The translations under genes and the position numbers were made by a program. From positions 310,001-374,000 of the forward strand of contig NZ_JACGVC010000044.1 in the NCBI RefSeq assembly GCF_014077005.1: a stretch of 64,000 nucleotides of DNA, in the 5' to 3' direction. The notes below the pieces were generated by a model that saw only the letters and a program-made list of their open reading frames with translations, ran no database searches and had not been told where the DNA came from. The DNA is from Colwellia sp. MB3u-45 (GTDB lineage: Bacteria; Pseudomonadota; Gammaproteobacteria; Enterobacterales; Alteromonadaceae). Below, piece by piece: positions 36,838 through 46,314 of this stretch (position 1 is its first letter; the number at the start of each line of letters is the position of its first letter).

Positions 36838-38097
36838 ATGAATAAGATTTTTTCATCTTTACTGTTAATTATTTCAGTTGTTCTAATTCAATTGCCAATA
36901 GCTGCAGAAGTATCTGCAGCTGGTGCTGAAAAGTCTGAAAAACCAAAGCGTAAAACACAGCTTGTTGGTCCTAGTGTCGGTAAAAAAGTAGCAAAAGCCT
37001 TTGAAGCTTATTCAGCGGATGATATTCCAGGTGCTTTAGTTATTCTTTTAGATATTGATGCGAGTAAAGACTACGACAAAGCTTATGTATCCCGTTTTAT
37101 AGCAGTTATGTATGCAACTATGGGTGATGAAGAAGCTAATGCAATTAAATATTTAAAAGCAGCGGTTGAACCTGATCTCCTTAACGAAGGTGATCATGGT
37201 GCTGCGATTAAATTGTTAGCTGATTTACAGATGCAGACCAAGGCTTATGAAGAAGCACTAGTTAATTACCAAGCTTGGATGGATTTTACGGGTGAATCTG
37301 ACGGTAATACTTGGACAAAAATAGCTAATGCTCATTATGCGTTGAAACAATTAGATGAAATGATTGTGCCAGCAGATAATGCGATTGCAGCTTATGGTGA
37401 CAAGCAAAACAAAAATCCTTATATATTGAAGATCACTTCATTTTATGAAAATAAAAAATATAAAGAGGCTGTTAAAACGCTTGAAACTGTTATCCAAATA
37501 TTCCCAGAAGATAAAACTTGGTGGACGCAGTTAGGTATGTTCTATCTGCTAGTTGAAGATTACCAGAAAGGTTTACAAACACTTGATCTGGCTTATAAAC
37601 AAGGTTTCCTTGTTAAAGAATCTGAAATTAAAACACTAGCAAGTTTATATTCGCAGAATGTAGTGCCATATAAAGCAGCAATACTGTTAGAAAAGCATAT
37701 CGATTCTGGCTTAGTACCACGTGATGATAAAAATTTATCTTCACTAGCTAACGCTTGGCACGCTGCTCAGAATATTGATAAGGCGGCTGCTTATTATGGC
37801 GAATTAGCTAAAATGACTAACCTTGCTAAGCATTACAGCAAACAAGGTATGTTATTAAAGCAAGATGAGCAATTTAAGCCAGCGATCGTAGCGTTAACTA
37901 AAGCAATTGAGCTTGGTGTTAAAAATGAAGGTAGACTGCAAATGAGTATCGCAGAATCTCACTTTTATTTAGAGCAATATAAACAAGCTTATAAAGCGAT
38001 TAGTTTAGCAATGAAAGATCCTAAAACCCGTAAGTCAGCTAAGGGTTGGGAAAGCTTTATTAAAGACACAGCACGACGTAAGAACGTTTCTATCTAA
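36838..38097 (+). CDS. TPR-repeat protein of the Ton operon
   Basis: 419 residues. The signal peptide (MNKIFSSLLLIISVVLIQLP, cleavage near IAAEVSA) is followed by helical pairs spaced like tetratricopeptide repeats through most of the length (for example YKEAVKTLETVIQIFPEDKT and KPAIVALTKAIELG). A periplasmic location is expected. It closes the Ton operon two bases after tonB and is the usual last gene of this cluster in Alteromonadales; its role is not established. Confidence 0.85.
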   Translation: MNKIFSSLLLIISVVLIQLPIAAEVSAAGAEKSEKPKRKTQLVGPSVGKKVAKAFEAYSADDIPGALVILLDIDASKDYDKAYVSRFIAVMYATMGDEEANAIKYLKAAVEPDLLNEGDHGAAIKLLADLQMQTKAYEEALVNYQAWMDFTGESDGNTWTKIANAHYALKQLDEMIVPADNAIAAYGDKQNKNPYILKITSFYENKKYKEAVKTLETVIQIFPEDKTWWTQLGMFYLLVEDYQKGLQTLDLAYKQGFLVKESEIKTLASLYSQNVVPYKAAILLEKHIDSGLVPRDDKNLSSLANAWHAAQNIDKAAAYYGELAKMTNLAKHYSKQGMLLKQDEQFKPAIVALTKAIELGVKNEGRLQMSIAESHFYLEQYKQAYKAISLAMKDPKTRKSAKGWESFIKDTARRKNVSI

Positions 38098-38126
38098 TTT
38101 TTATACTTAATTAATAGATATGAAAC

Positions 38127-38158
38127 TAAAAAACCAGCCAATTAGGCTGGTTTTTTTA
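38127..38158 (+). terminator. Terminator of the Ton operon
   Basis: A stem ACCAGCC/GGCTGGT with a short loop is flanked by A-run and a seven-base T-run, 30 bases after the TPR gene. Confidence 0.9.
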
Positions 38159-38320
38159 TATCTTGAAGAGTACTTATTCAATAATGACTTCGTAGCACAT
38201 TAATTTAAAATTTCAAATAAAACTTTAAACTATAGTTAAGTTAGTTGTTCTAAATCAAATAAAGCTATTTTTAATAGCTTTTTTAGACTACAATCCGCGC
38301 CGTTTAGTCAATCAATTGGA

Positions 38321-38449
38321 ATGCCAATGTCAGAAGAAAACTTCAAAGATAGTTCGTCTAAGCGTCATTTATTTGCCGCGTTATTTGTGATGTTCGCAGC
38401 ACCTTTATTACCCATGTTGGCCGGTTGGTTTACATTATTGTCAAATTAA
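38321..38449 (+). CDS. Tiny membrane protein, unknown function
   Basis: About 40-42 residues, starting at ATG 38321 or more likely 38327 (MSEENFKDSSSKRHLFAALF). One hydrophobic helix (LFAALFVMFAAPLLPMLAGW) follows a polar head. A -10-like TACAAT with a GC-rich discriminator (CCGCGCC) lies about 30 bases upstream, like the ffs promoter. The ribosome site is weak (TTGGA). Composition looks protein-like, but there is no known family to confirm it. Confidence 0.45.
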   Translation: MPMSEENFKDSSSKRHLFAALFVMFAAPLLPMLAGWFTLLSN

Positions 38450-38470
38450 CCAACAACAGTTTTATTTAAT

Positions 38471-38854
38471 ATGAAAATTCTTGTTGTAGACGATAATCCG
38501 TTAATACTCAATAGCCTGAGTGATCTGTTATTCGCTCAAGGTTATTGTGTCAATACAGGGTGTCACGGTCTAGATGCCTCTGAAAAGTTACAAAACGAAT
38601 ACTACGATTTAGTGATCGTCGACCACTTGATGCCTATCATGAATGGTATTCAGCTAACTAAACACATACGCCAACATAAAACCTATTTAGATACACCGGT
38701 TATCTTGATGACAACGCAAGGTCATCAATCGTTAAAGCTGATTTGTAATACCAACTTATTTTCAGCGGTAATTGATAAACCGATTGATGTACAAAACCTA
38801 CTTAAATTGATAAAGAGCTTACTATCGGTAAATACTCGCTATCAGTTACTATAA
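38471..38854 (+). CDS. Stand-alone response-regulator receiver
   Basis: CheY-like protein, 127 residues, one REC domain only. The acidic pair is VDD (residues 7-8), the phosphoacceptor D51 is in VIVDHLMP, T81 is in LMTTQ, and K103 is in IDKP. No output domain and no kinase gene nearby. The partner is unknown. Confidence 0.88.
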   Translation: MKILVVDDNPLILNSLSDLLFAQGYCVNTGCHGLDASEKLQNEYYDLVIVDHLMPIMNGIQLTKHIRQHKTYLDTPVILMTTQGHQSLKLICNTNLFSAVIDKPIDVQNLLKLIKSLLSVNTRYQLL

Positions 38855-38908
38855 TCTTTCAATGAATTGCTTTACTCTGTAACTAAAATATTTTTAGACG
38901 CTTAGAAC

Positions 38909-39454
38909 ATGACTGAAACACAAATCAATACACTTAAATCCGCAATTCATACCATTCCAGATTATCCAAAAGCCGGTATTATGTTTAGAGACGTAACAGG
39001 TATATTAGATGATGCTGAAGCATTCAAGCTCACCATAGACATTTTAGTGAATAAATTCAAAGCGGGTGGTTTTACTAAAGTAGTTGGTACTGAAGCACGT
39101 GGTTTTCTTTTTGGAGCTCCGTTAGCATTAGCAATGGGCTTAGGTTTTGTTCCAGTGCGCAAGCCAGGTAAGTTGCCAAGAGCTACTTACAGGCAAGACT
39201 ACCAGCTAGAGTATGGTCACGACACCTTAGAAATTCATCAAGATGCGTTAACCCAAGATGATAATGTTTTAATTATTGATGATCTACTGGCAACAGGTGG
39301 GACTATTGAAGCAACCACCAAGCTGATAAGACGTACAGGTGCGAAGGTAACAGATGCGGCATTTGTTATATCATTGCCAGATTTAGGTGGAGAAAAAAAA
39401 CTCGAAGACATGGATTTATCTGTGTTCTCTTTACTGCAATATGCTGGTGATTAA
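38909..39454 (+). CDS. apt: Adenine phosphoribosyltransferase
   Basis: Purine salvage enzyme (adenine + PRPP to AMP), 181 residues. The PRPP-binding motif [13 protein letters not shown] and the family block [10 protein letters not shown] and [14 protein letters not shown] are intact. It stands just upstream of dnaX, as in E. coli. Confidence 0.96.
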   Translation: MTETQINTLKSAIHTIPDYPKAGIMFRDVTGILDDAEAFKLTIDILVNKFKAGGFTKVVGTEARGFLFGAPLALAMGLGFVPVRKPGKLPRATYRQDYQLEYGHDTLEIHQDALTQDDNVLIIDDLLATGGTIEATTKLIRRTGAKVTDAAFVISLPDLGGEKKLEDMDLSVFSLLQYAGD

Positions 39455-39463
39455 GGCTGAAGA

Positions 39464-41695
39464 ATGAGCTATCAGGTTTTAGCAAGAAAATGGCGACCAA
39501 AATCCTTTAGTGAATTGATGGGCCAAGAACATGTTGTTACTGTTTTGGTTAATGCCCTGACGCAACAAAGGTTACATCATGCCTATCTGTTTACTGGAAC
39601 TCGTGGTGTTGGCAAAACTACCATCGCAAGAATTTTTGCTAAAAGCCTAAATTGCGAAACAGGCATCACAGCAACGCCTTGTGGTACTTGCGATGCTTGT
39701 GTGGATATAGATCAAGGTCGCTTTGTAGATTTACTTGAAATTGATGCTGCTTCACGCACTAAAGTTGACGATACGCGTGAAATTTTAGATAACGTACAAT
39801 ATGCACCAACAAGAGGTCGATATAAGGTCTATTTGATTGATGAAGTTCATATGCTGTCGCGCAGTAGTTTCAATGCATTATTAAAGACACTTGAAGAGCC
39901 GCCAGAGCATGTAAAGTTCATCCTTGCGACTACTGATCCACAAAAATTACCCGTTACGGTACTTTCTCGTTGTTTACAGTTTCATTTAAAAGCGCTAACG
40001 ATTAAACAAATTAGCGATAAAATTATTGAAATACTCACAAAAGAAACCGTATCATTTGATGATGAATCAATTGCTATGCTCGCTAAAGCGGCCCGTGGCA
40101 GCATGCGTGACTGCTTAAGTTTGACCGACCAATGCATCGCGCAAGGTAATGGCCATATAACCAGAAATGACGTGCAGCAAATGTTAGGTGGTGTTGACCG
40201 AGACTGGGTCTTTAAAATTATCATCGCCTTATTAAAACAAGACTCTGCCGCTTTAATGCAGCTTTCACTGGTGATTGCCTCATACGCGCCAAGCTATAGC
40301 CGATTGTCAGCTGATCTAATCCAACTACTGCATCAAATAGCGATGACACAAGTGGTTAAAGCTAATTTTAGCTTGCCGGCAGAACACCAACAATTGCTAA
40401 CGCGTTTCTGTCAGTTAATGTCGCCTGAAGATGTTCAGCTGTATTATCAAATCGTGTTAACTGCCAGAAAAGATTTACCTTATGCAGATGATGAACAAGC
40501 TGCATTTGATATGATGTTACTTCGCTTACTTGCTTTTAAACCGGTTGTTAATAGTCATAATTTACCCGAAGCAGGTAAAGAAATAGCTGATGATATATCG
40601 CTCAATGATACAACGTTATTAGCTCATGCTAGCGCTAATATCGATGAAAACCTCAATCCAGAAAAAAAATCAGCCTTACCAAAGACTGTGGAAGATATTC
40701 ATCAGCAATCAAGCGTTAATATAAATGAAGACAAATCGATTTCAGATGCAGGTATAGCCCCTGATCAAGAACTTGAAGCGAATGATGTTTTAGCAGAAGA
40801 AATGCGGGCAATTGAACATCAAGCTCATACGCTTATTGAGCCAATACCCGCAGAGAATATATTACAATCTGAGCAGAGTAATAGTGATCAAAATATTATT
40901 GAACAAAGCCCTGTTGATCAAAGCCCTATGGAACAAGGCCCTGTTGAACCAAATATTACTGAGCCAAACCTTTCTGCTAATCATAATGATGAAGATAAAA
41001 CTGTTGTTAGCACCACTAACAATAGTTCAGATTTACAACCGGCTAAAGATGACAAAAAAGTATTCGAATCGCCCGTTGCGGCAGCAATAGCGACACGAAA
41101 TATGCTCAGAAGTCGTAAAAAGTCAATGGAGGATAGCGGAAAAAAGCCTAACGGCGCTGCCTTGCGCCCAGCATTAGCAACGAGAGAAAATGCCAGTGTC
41201 GACACGGTAAAAAATACCGCTGTTGAGCAGCCTAATGTTCCAGAACTAGCAACATTACCTGAGCAACCTTATAATGAAGGCGTTATCAATCCAGCAACGA
41301 TTAAACTAGCAAACCAAGTTGATAAATGGGCACATATGATTGACAGTATGTCTTTGCTCGCGCGGCTAAGGCAGCTAGCAATCCACGCTACTATTGATGA
41401 TAGGTCTACTGACGACTTATTGATTTTACAACTAGATCAATCAATTAAACACTTAAATAGCGATACAGCACATAAGCAATTAGAAGCACAAATATCTGAA
41501 TATTTACAACGTAAAATTACCGTTGAATTAAATATTGTTGAAAAAACCTTTTCAGATCCTTATCAGATCCAAGCGGACATTAATGCCAAGCGCTATGAAT
41601 ATGCAAAGCAAGTATTAGCTGAAGATGAAATTGTTATAGCACTGCAACAACAATTTCAAGCTAAGCTTGACCAAGAAACTGTCGTAGCGCGTTAA
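39464..41695 (+). CDS. dnaX: DNA polymerase III tau subunit (and gamma by frameshift)
   Basis: Clamp-loader ATPase, 743 residues (tau). The N-terminal AAA+ domain has Walker A GTRGVGKTT near residue 45, a four-Cys zinc site (C63-GTCDAC region) and LIDEVHMLSRSSFNALLKTL. Domain III follows to about 365. Then comes a long acidic, Gln/Pro-rich linker (about 370-600) with short repeats, and a C-terminal tau-specific domain. A slippery A AAA AAG at codons 560-561 with a stem-loop would make a shorter gamma of 562 residues. Confidence 0.95.
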   Translation: MSYQVLARKWRPKSFSELMGQEHVVTVLVNALTQQRLHHAYLFTGTRGVGKTTIARIFAKSLNCETGITATPCGTCDACVDIDQGRFVDLLEIDAASRTKVDDTREILDNVQYAPTRGRYKVYLIDEVHMLSRSSFNALLKTLEEPPEHVKFILATTDPQKLPVTVLSRCLQFHLKALTIKQISDKIIEILTKETVSFDDESIAMLAKAARGSMRDCLSLTDQCIAQGNGHITRNDVQQMLGGVDRDWVFKIIIALLKQDSAALMQLSLVIASYAPSYSRLSADLIQLLHQIAMTQVVKANFSLPAEHQQLLTRFCQLMSPEDVQLYYQIVLTARKDLPYADDEQAAFDMMLLRLLAFKPVVNSHNLPEAGKEIADDISLNDTTLLAHASANIDENLNPEKKSALPKTVEDIHQQSSVNINEDKSISDAGIAPDQELEANDVLAEEMRAIEHQAHTLIEPIPAENILQSEQSNSDQNIIEQSPVDQSPMEQGPVEPNITEPNLSANHNDEDKTVVSTTNNSSDLQPAKDDKKVFESPVAAAIATRNMLRSRKKSMEDSGKKPNGAALRPALATRENASVDTVKNTAVEQPNVPELATLPEQPYNEGVINPATIKLANQVDKWAHMIDSMSLLARLRQLAIHATIDDRSTDDLLILQLDQSIKHLNSDTAHKQLEAQISEYLQRKITVELNIVEKTFSDPYQIQADINAKRYEYAKQVLAEDEIVIALQQQFQAKLDQETVVAR
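41128..41168 (+). promoter_or_regulatory. dnaX: dnaX -1 programmed frameshift signal
   Basis: All three parts known from E. coli dnaX are present and in phase. A Shine-Dalgarno-like GGAGG lies at 41128-41132. The slippery heptamer A AAA AAG is at 41140-41146. A stem GGCGC/GCGCC with a six-base loop is at 41153-41168. After slipping back one base the ribosome reads GCC and then TAA (41149-41151), so the short product ends after residue 562. Confidence 0.88.
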
Positions 41696-41762
41696 TCGCT
41701 ACTTGAACTTTTAGCCGTTAACTACTATCTTTGGCGGCATATTACATTTGGAGAGAAAAATT

Positions 41763-42089
41763 ATGATGAAAGGTGGCATGGGTAACTTAATGAAGCAAGC
41801 CCAAGACATGCAAGCTAAAATGGCAAAAGCACAAGAAGAGCTAGCCAAAATGGAAGTGACCGGCGAAGCGGGTGCCGGTATGGTTAAAGTGACTATGACA
41901 GGTAATCATAACGTTCGTCGCGTTATTATCGATGACAGCTTAATAGCCGATGATAAAGATATGCTTGAAGACTTAGTTGCCGCAGCAATGAATGATGCTG
42001 TACGTCGTGTTGAAGAGCAAAATAAAGATAAAATGGGTGCTTTAACTGGTGGTATGCAAATGCCTCCAGGGATGAAAATGCCTTTCTAG
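41763..42089 (+). CDS. ybaB: YbaB/EbfC nucleoid-associated protein
   Basis: Small DNA-binding protein, 108 residues. Family blocks are clear: [40 protein letters not shown] and the tail [11 protein letters not shown]. The ATG at 41763 has GGAGAG nine bases upstream; ATG 41766 is equally possible. It follows dnaX as in most gammaproteobacteria, but recR does not follow it here. Confidence 0.94.
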   Translation: MMKGGMGNLMKQAQDMQAKMAKAQEELAKMEVTGEAGAGMVKVTMTGNHNVRRVIIDDSLIADDKDMLEDLVAAAMNDAVRRVEEQNKDKMGALTGGMQMPPGMKMPF

Positions 42090-42102
42090 TTCTTAGTGTA
42101 TG

Positions 42103-42132
42103 AAAAAGCCCGCTTTTAAAGCGGGCTTTTTT
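42103..42132 (+). terminator. Terminator after ybaB
   Basis: A long stem AGCCCGCTTT/AAAGCGGGCT followed by a T-run, placed right after ybaB where recR would normally begin. Confidence 0.92.
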
Positions 42133-42332
42133 GTATGGGTCATATGTGGGTCAAAAAACATAATAAAGTTTTTATAAAGTTATGATTCGTAGCTCTGGCC
42201 AAGTTTCTCTGCCATTTCTGAAATTTAGTTTGTCTTACTTTACGATACCTAAGGGTTCATTTTTCTCTGAAATTTGCATATCTCCCTACTCACACTCTTC
42301 GAGATAACGCCTGTTTTTTATTGTGTTTTCAC

Positions 42333-42346
42333 CTGATGTAGATCAG
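42333..42346 (+). promoter_or_regulatory. FNR-type box upstream of the ligase operon
   Basis: CTGAT-GTAG-ATCAG, a perfect five-base palindrome that contains the FNR/ANR core TGAT-N4-ATCA. A possible -10 (TTTAAT, 42366-42371) lies at the distance expected of a class II activated promoter. The ATG of the ligase gene follows 71 bases later. Confidence 0.75.
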
Positions 42347-42416
42347 TAAAAGTAAACGTAAAAAATTTAATGAACACTATACTTCTTACATCATTTGTTT
42401 GATTGATCTTGCTCGC

Positions 42417-44195
42417 ATGTCTGAAAATATAATTAATAAGATGTCATATAATAGCAGTGATACAAATTTGCATGATTATCAGCAGTCTTGTGATGACTTT
42501 AATTGGCAAACCGACCCCAAAAAAACACTTAATATTGCCTACCAAGCCGTTGATAAACATTTAAATACCAGCATTGAAAACAAAGTAGCACTTCGCTGGC
42601 TTGGTAAAGATGAACAGTTAATTGATTATAGTTACCGTGATTTAGCAGAACAAACTAGCCTTTTTGCGAGTGTGTTAGCTAAGCTGGGTTTTGAACAAGG
42701 CGTACGGGTATTTAGCTTGGTGGGGCGATTACCGCTACTGTATATCTCAGCGTTAGGTACGTTAAAGTTTGGCGGCGTTTTCACCCCCTTATTTTCTGCC
42801 TTTGGCCCTGAGCCTATTCGTTCTCGCATGGAGATAGGCGAAGTTAATGTATTAGTTACCACTAAGCGTTTATATGATAAAAAAATTGCCACTTGGTGGC
42901 ACGAACTGCCTCATCTTAACGTTATTCTATTCATCGATAGCCCTGAAGATGAAAAAATTTCAGTTGCCTCTTCTCATCCCTTAGACAAAGGCTGTTATTG
43001 GTTAACCATACTGCTTACTGATGCTGACACCAGATATCCCTGTGCTAAAACTCATGCTAATGACATGGCTTTGCTGCACTTTACCAGCGGTACAACGGGT
43101 CAACCTAAAGGCGTTATTCATGTGCATCAAGCGGTGGTTGCCCATCAATCTTCGGCAAAGTACGCCTTAAACTTAAAACAAGACGATATTTATTGGTGCA
43201 CTGCTGATCCTGGCTGGGTGACGGGTACCTCGTACGGCATTATTGCGCCACTTTGTTTGGGCGTGACAATGATTGTTGATGAAGCTGAATTTGAAGTTGA
43301 GCGTTGGTATCACATTTTACAGCAACAAAAAATAACCATTTGGTATACCGCGCCAACCGCGATTCGCATGTTGATGAAAGCAGGAACAGCTATTCGTGAA
43401 CAATATGATTTATCCGCGTTAACCTTCATCGCTAGTGTTGGTGAACCTTTAAATGCTGAAGCCGTGCGATGGAGTGAAAAAGTACTGGGTTTACCTTTTC
43501 ATGACAACTGGTGGCAAACAGAAACAGGCGCCATCATGATTGCTAATTTTGCCAGTCAGCCAATAAAACCCGGTTCAATGGGCTTACCTTTACCGGGTAT
43601 AACGGCCGCTATTGTTAAGCGTAATGCACAAGGGCGTATTGAAACAATAGAGCAAGCTATGCAAATTGGTGAGCTGGCATTAAAACAAGGCTGGCCTTCA
43701 ATGTTTCGTGGCTATTTGCATCGTGAAGAAAAATATCAACAGTGTTTTCAAGACGGTTGGTATTTAACTGGCGATCTCGCTAAGCGAGACGCACAAGGCT
43801 ATTACTGGTTTGTAGGTCGGGCTGATGATTTGATCAAATCGTCAGGTCATTTAATTGGCCCATTTGAAATTGAAAGTGCCTTGATGGAGCATGAAGCTGT
43901 CGCTGAGGTGGGTGTTATTGGTATTCCTGACGAAATCACCGGGCAAAAGGTTAAAGCCTATGTGACGTTAAACCCTGATGTTGAATGCACTGAGCACAAC
44001 TTAGCCGCATTACAAAAAGAGCTAAAAGGTTTTGCTCGTAAAAAATTAGGCGCGGCAGTTGCACCTAAGGAAATAGTTTTTCGAAAAAATTTACCTAAAA
44101 CTCGCAGTGGTAAAATAATGCGGCGCTTATTAAAGGCACGTGAACTCAATTTACCCGAAGGTGATATTTCCACCTTAGAAAGTGATGAACAATAA
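42417..44195 (+). CDS. AMP-forming acetyl-CoA synthetase-like ligase
   Basis: 592 residues from ATG 42417; TTG 42399 and ATG 42441 are alternatives and none has a good ribosome site. The adenylation core shows [20 protein letters not shown] (P-loop), [17 protein letters not shown] and the catalytic lysine region [12 protein letters not shown]. It is closest to AcsA-type acetate-CoA ligases, although other short acids cannot be excluded. It opens an operon with 2-oxoacid dehydrogenase genes, an ACP and PEP synthase. An FNR box precedes it. Confidence 0.85.
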   Translation: MSENIINKMSYNSSDTNLHDYQQSCDDFNWQTDPKKTLNIAYQAVDKHLNTSIENKVALRWLGKDEQLIDYSYRDLAEQTSLFASVLAKLGFEQGVRVFSLVGRLPLLYISALGTLKFGGVFTPLFSAFGPEPIRSRMEIGEVNVLVTTKRLYDKKIATWWHELPHLNVILFIDSPEDEKISVASSHPLDKGCYWLTILLTDADTRYPCAKTHANDMALLHFTSGTTGQPKGVIHVHQAVVAHQSSAKYALNLKQDDIYWCTADPGWVTGTSYGIIAPLCLGVTMIVDEAEFEVERWYHILQQQKITIWYTAPTAIRMLMKAGTAIREQYDLSALTFIASVGEPLNAEAVRWSEKVLGLPFHDNWWQTETGAIMIANFASQPIKPGSMGLPLPGITAAIVKRNAQGRIETIEQAMQIGELALKQGWPSMFRGYLHREEKYQQCFQDGWYLTGDLAKRDAQGYYWFVGRADDLIKSSGHLIGPFEIESALMEHEAVAEVGVIGIPDEITGQKVKAYVTLNPDVECTEHNLAALQKELKGFARKKLGAAVAPKEIVFRKNLPKTRSGKIMRRLLKARELNLPEGDISTLESDEQ

Positions 44196-44245
44196 TGTTC
44201 AATAAGAAGGTAATGAAAAATAGTAAGAAAAAAGAGTAATAAAAA

Positions 44246-45265
44246 ATGAATGATAAATTACATCTTGATAAAGCGCACTTACTTGCACAATTAAAACAAA
44301 TGTTACGCATTCGTCTTTTTGAAGAAAAATGTGCTGAGCTTTATGCACAAGAGAAAATACGAGGTTTTCTTCATCTTTATATTGGCGAAGAAGCCGTAGC
44401 CGTAGGCGTGATGGCGGCGCTTTCCCCAGAAGATAATATTGTGGCCACTTATCGTGAACATGGTCACGCGCTTGCGCGTGGTTTATCAATGAAGTCTGTG
44501 TTGGCTGAAATGTATGGTCGCACGAATGGTTGCAGTAAAGGGCGTGGCGGCTCTATGCACCTATTTGATAAAAAGCAGCACTTTTATGGTGGCAATGCCA
44601 TTGTTGGAGGTGGCTTGCCTTTAGCCACAGGTTTAGCTATGGCCAATAAGCAACTGAAAAAATCAGCGATAGCCGTGTGTTTTTTTGGCGAAGGAGCCGT
44701 GGCAGAAGGTGAGTTTCATGAAGCAATGAATCTGGCCGTGTTATGGCAATTACCCATACTATTTATTTGTGAAAACAATGGTTATGCCATGGGTACGGCA
44801 TTGGCCTTATCTGAATCAGAAATCAATATTGCCAAAAAAGCACAAAGTTATGGCATGCCAGCGCAGCAAGTCGACGGTATGAATGTGGTCAACGTGGAAG
44901 CGGCAACGACTAAAGCCGTTCAGCACGTTAGAAGTTATCAGCAACCTTATTTTTTAGAGTGTCAGACTTATCGTTTTCGAGGACATTCAAGCTTTGATGG
45001 TCAGCTATACCGTGATAAAGCAGAAATAGAACAGTGGAAAAAGCACGGTCCTGTAAAGCAATTAAAGCACTGGTTGATACAAAATCATCAGCTCAGTGAT
45101 AGTGACTTTAACGGCATTGAATCAGAAATTAAACAAGAGATAATCGAAGCTATTAACTTTGCCGAGCAAGGACAATGGGAGCCGGTTGAAGATCTTTGTA
45201 AAGATGTTTATAGCCCAGCAACACCGAAAATAAATATCAAGGCAGAACAAGGAGGCTTGGCATGA
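44246..45265 (+). CDS. 2-oxoacid dehydrogenase E1 alpha (PDH/acetoin type)
   Basis: Thiamine diphosphate-dependent decarboxylase subunit, 339 residues. The TPP-binding motif runs from [17 protein letters not shown] to [19 protein letters not shown]-like segments ([17 protein letters not shown]) and [18 protein letters not shown] are typical of PDH-E1alpha and AcoA. The partner E1 beta gene overlaps it by four bases. Which 2-oxoacid or acetoin is used cannot be told; the split alpha/beta form differs from the AceE-type PDH normal in this group. Confidence 0.9.
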   Translation: MNDKLHLDKAHLLAQLKQMLRIRLFEEKCAELYAQEKIRGFLHLYIGEEAVAVGVMAALSPEDNIVATYREHGHALARGLSMKSVLAEMYGRTNGCSKGRGGSMHLFDKKQHFYGGNAIVGGGLPLATGLAMANKQLKKSAIAVCFFGEGAVAEGEFHEAMNLAVLWQLPILFICENNGYAMGTALALSESEINIAKKAQSYGMPAQQVDGMNVVNVEAATTKAVQHVRSYQQPYFLECQTYRFRGHSSFDGQLYRDKAEIEQWKKHGPVKQLKHWLIQNHQLSDSDFNGIESEIKQEIIEAINFAEQGQWEPVEDLCKDVYSPATPKINIKAEQGGLA

Positions 45266-46263
45266 AGGTTCAAACAAACAGCAGTCAAACAATGACTTAC
45301 CGCGAAGCCTTACGTGCGGGTATTGAACAATGCCTAAACGACGATGAACGTACATTTTTAATGGGTGAAGACGTTGGACGTTATGGTGGCTGTTATGGCG
45401 TAAGTAAAGGCTTGTTTGAACATTATGGCGCAGAGCGAATTATTGATACGCCGCTATGCGAATCAGGTTTTGTCGGGGTAGGTATCGGCGCCGCGTTAGG
45501 GGGAATGAGGCCGATAGTAGAGGTGATGACGGTTAATTTTAGCTTGTTGGCAATGGATCAAATTGTTAATAGTGCCGCCACGTTACGTCATATGTCAGGT
45601 GGTCAACTGAATGTCCCCATTGTTATTCGCATGGCATGTGGTGCCGGCTTACAACTGGCCGCGCAACATTCTCATAGCTGGGAAAATTTATACGCCCATA
45701 TTCCTGGTTTAAAAGTATTAAGCCCAGCAACGCATAACGATGCCCGTTATATGCTATTACAAGCAATACAAGACCCTGACCCTGTGCTTATTTTTGAACA
45801 TGTCATGTTATTAAATAACCAAGGTGAAGTCTTTAATGCACCAGACGCTGATATGGAAAAAGCCTTAGTGCGTAAGCAAGGTACAGATATTACCCTGATC
45901 ACCTATGGGGGCAGCTTACCTAAAGTTTTAATGGCAGCCTCTGCGCTTGACACATTGAATATTAATGTCGAGGTTGTTGACTTACGTTGTTTGCGACCAT
46001 TAGATAACCACACCATTTTAGCCAGTGTTAAGAAAACACACCGCGCTATTATTATCGATGAAGGCTGGAAAACCGGCAGTTTAGCGGGTGAAATCAGCGC
46101 CATTATTATGGAGCAAGCTTTTTGGTATTTAGATGCGCCAGTGCAGCGAATTTGTACTCAAGAGGTGCCTATTCCTTACCCAAGTCACCTCGAACAAGCG
46201 GCTTTACCTCAGGTAGAACAAATCATCCGTTGTGCAACAACTTTATTTGCAGGTGAACAATAA
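45262..46263 (+). CDS. 2-oxoacid dehydrogenase E1 beta
   Basis: 333 residues, the second half of the E1 heterotetramer. Recognisable blocks are [60 protein letters not shown] and the C-terminal [16 protein letters not shown]. It begins with ATG inside the end of the alpha gene (GGCATGA). E2 follows after 51 bases. Confidence 0.92.
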   Translation: MKVQTNSSQTMTYREALRAGIEQCLNDDERTFLMGEDVGRYGGCYGVSKGLFEHYGAERIIDTPLCESGFVGVGIGAALGGMRPIVEVMTVNFSLLAMDQIVNSAATLRHMSGGQLNVPIVIRMACGAGLQLAAQHSHSWENLYAHIPGLKVLSPATHNDARYMLLQAIQDPDPVLIFEHVMLLNNQGEVFNAPDADMEKALVRKQGTDITLITYGGSLPKVLMAASALDTLNINVEVVDLRCLRPLDNHTILASVKKTHRAIIIDEGWKTGSLAGEISAIIMEQAFWYLDAPVQRICTQEVPIPYPSHLEQAALPQVEQIIRCATTLFAGEQ

Positions 46264-46314
46264 CGCTGCGCTTCAACGTTCAGCAGGTCATGTAAAATAG
46301 GGGGGGAAGGCAGC

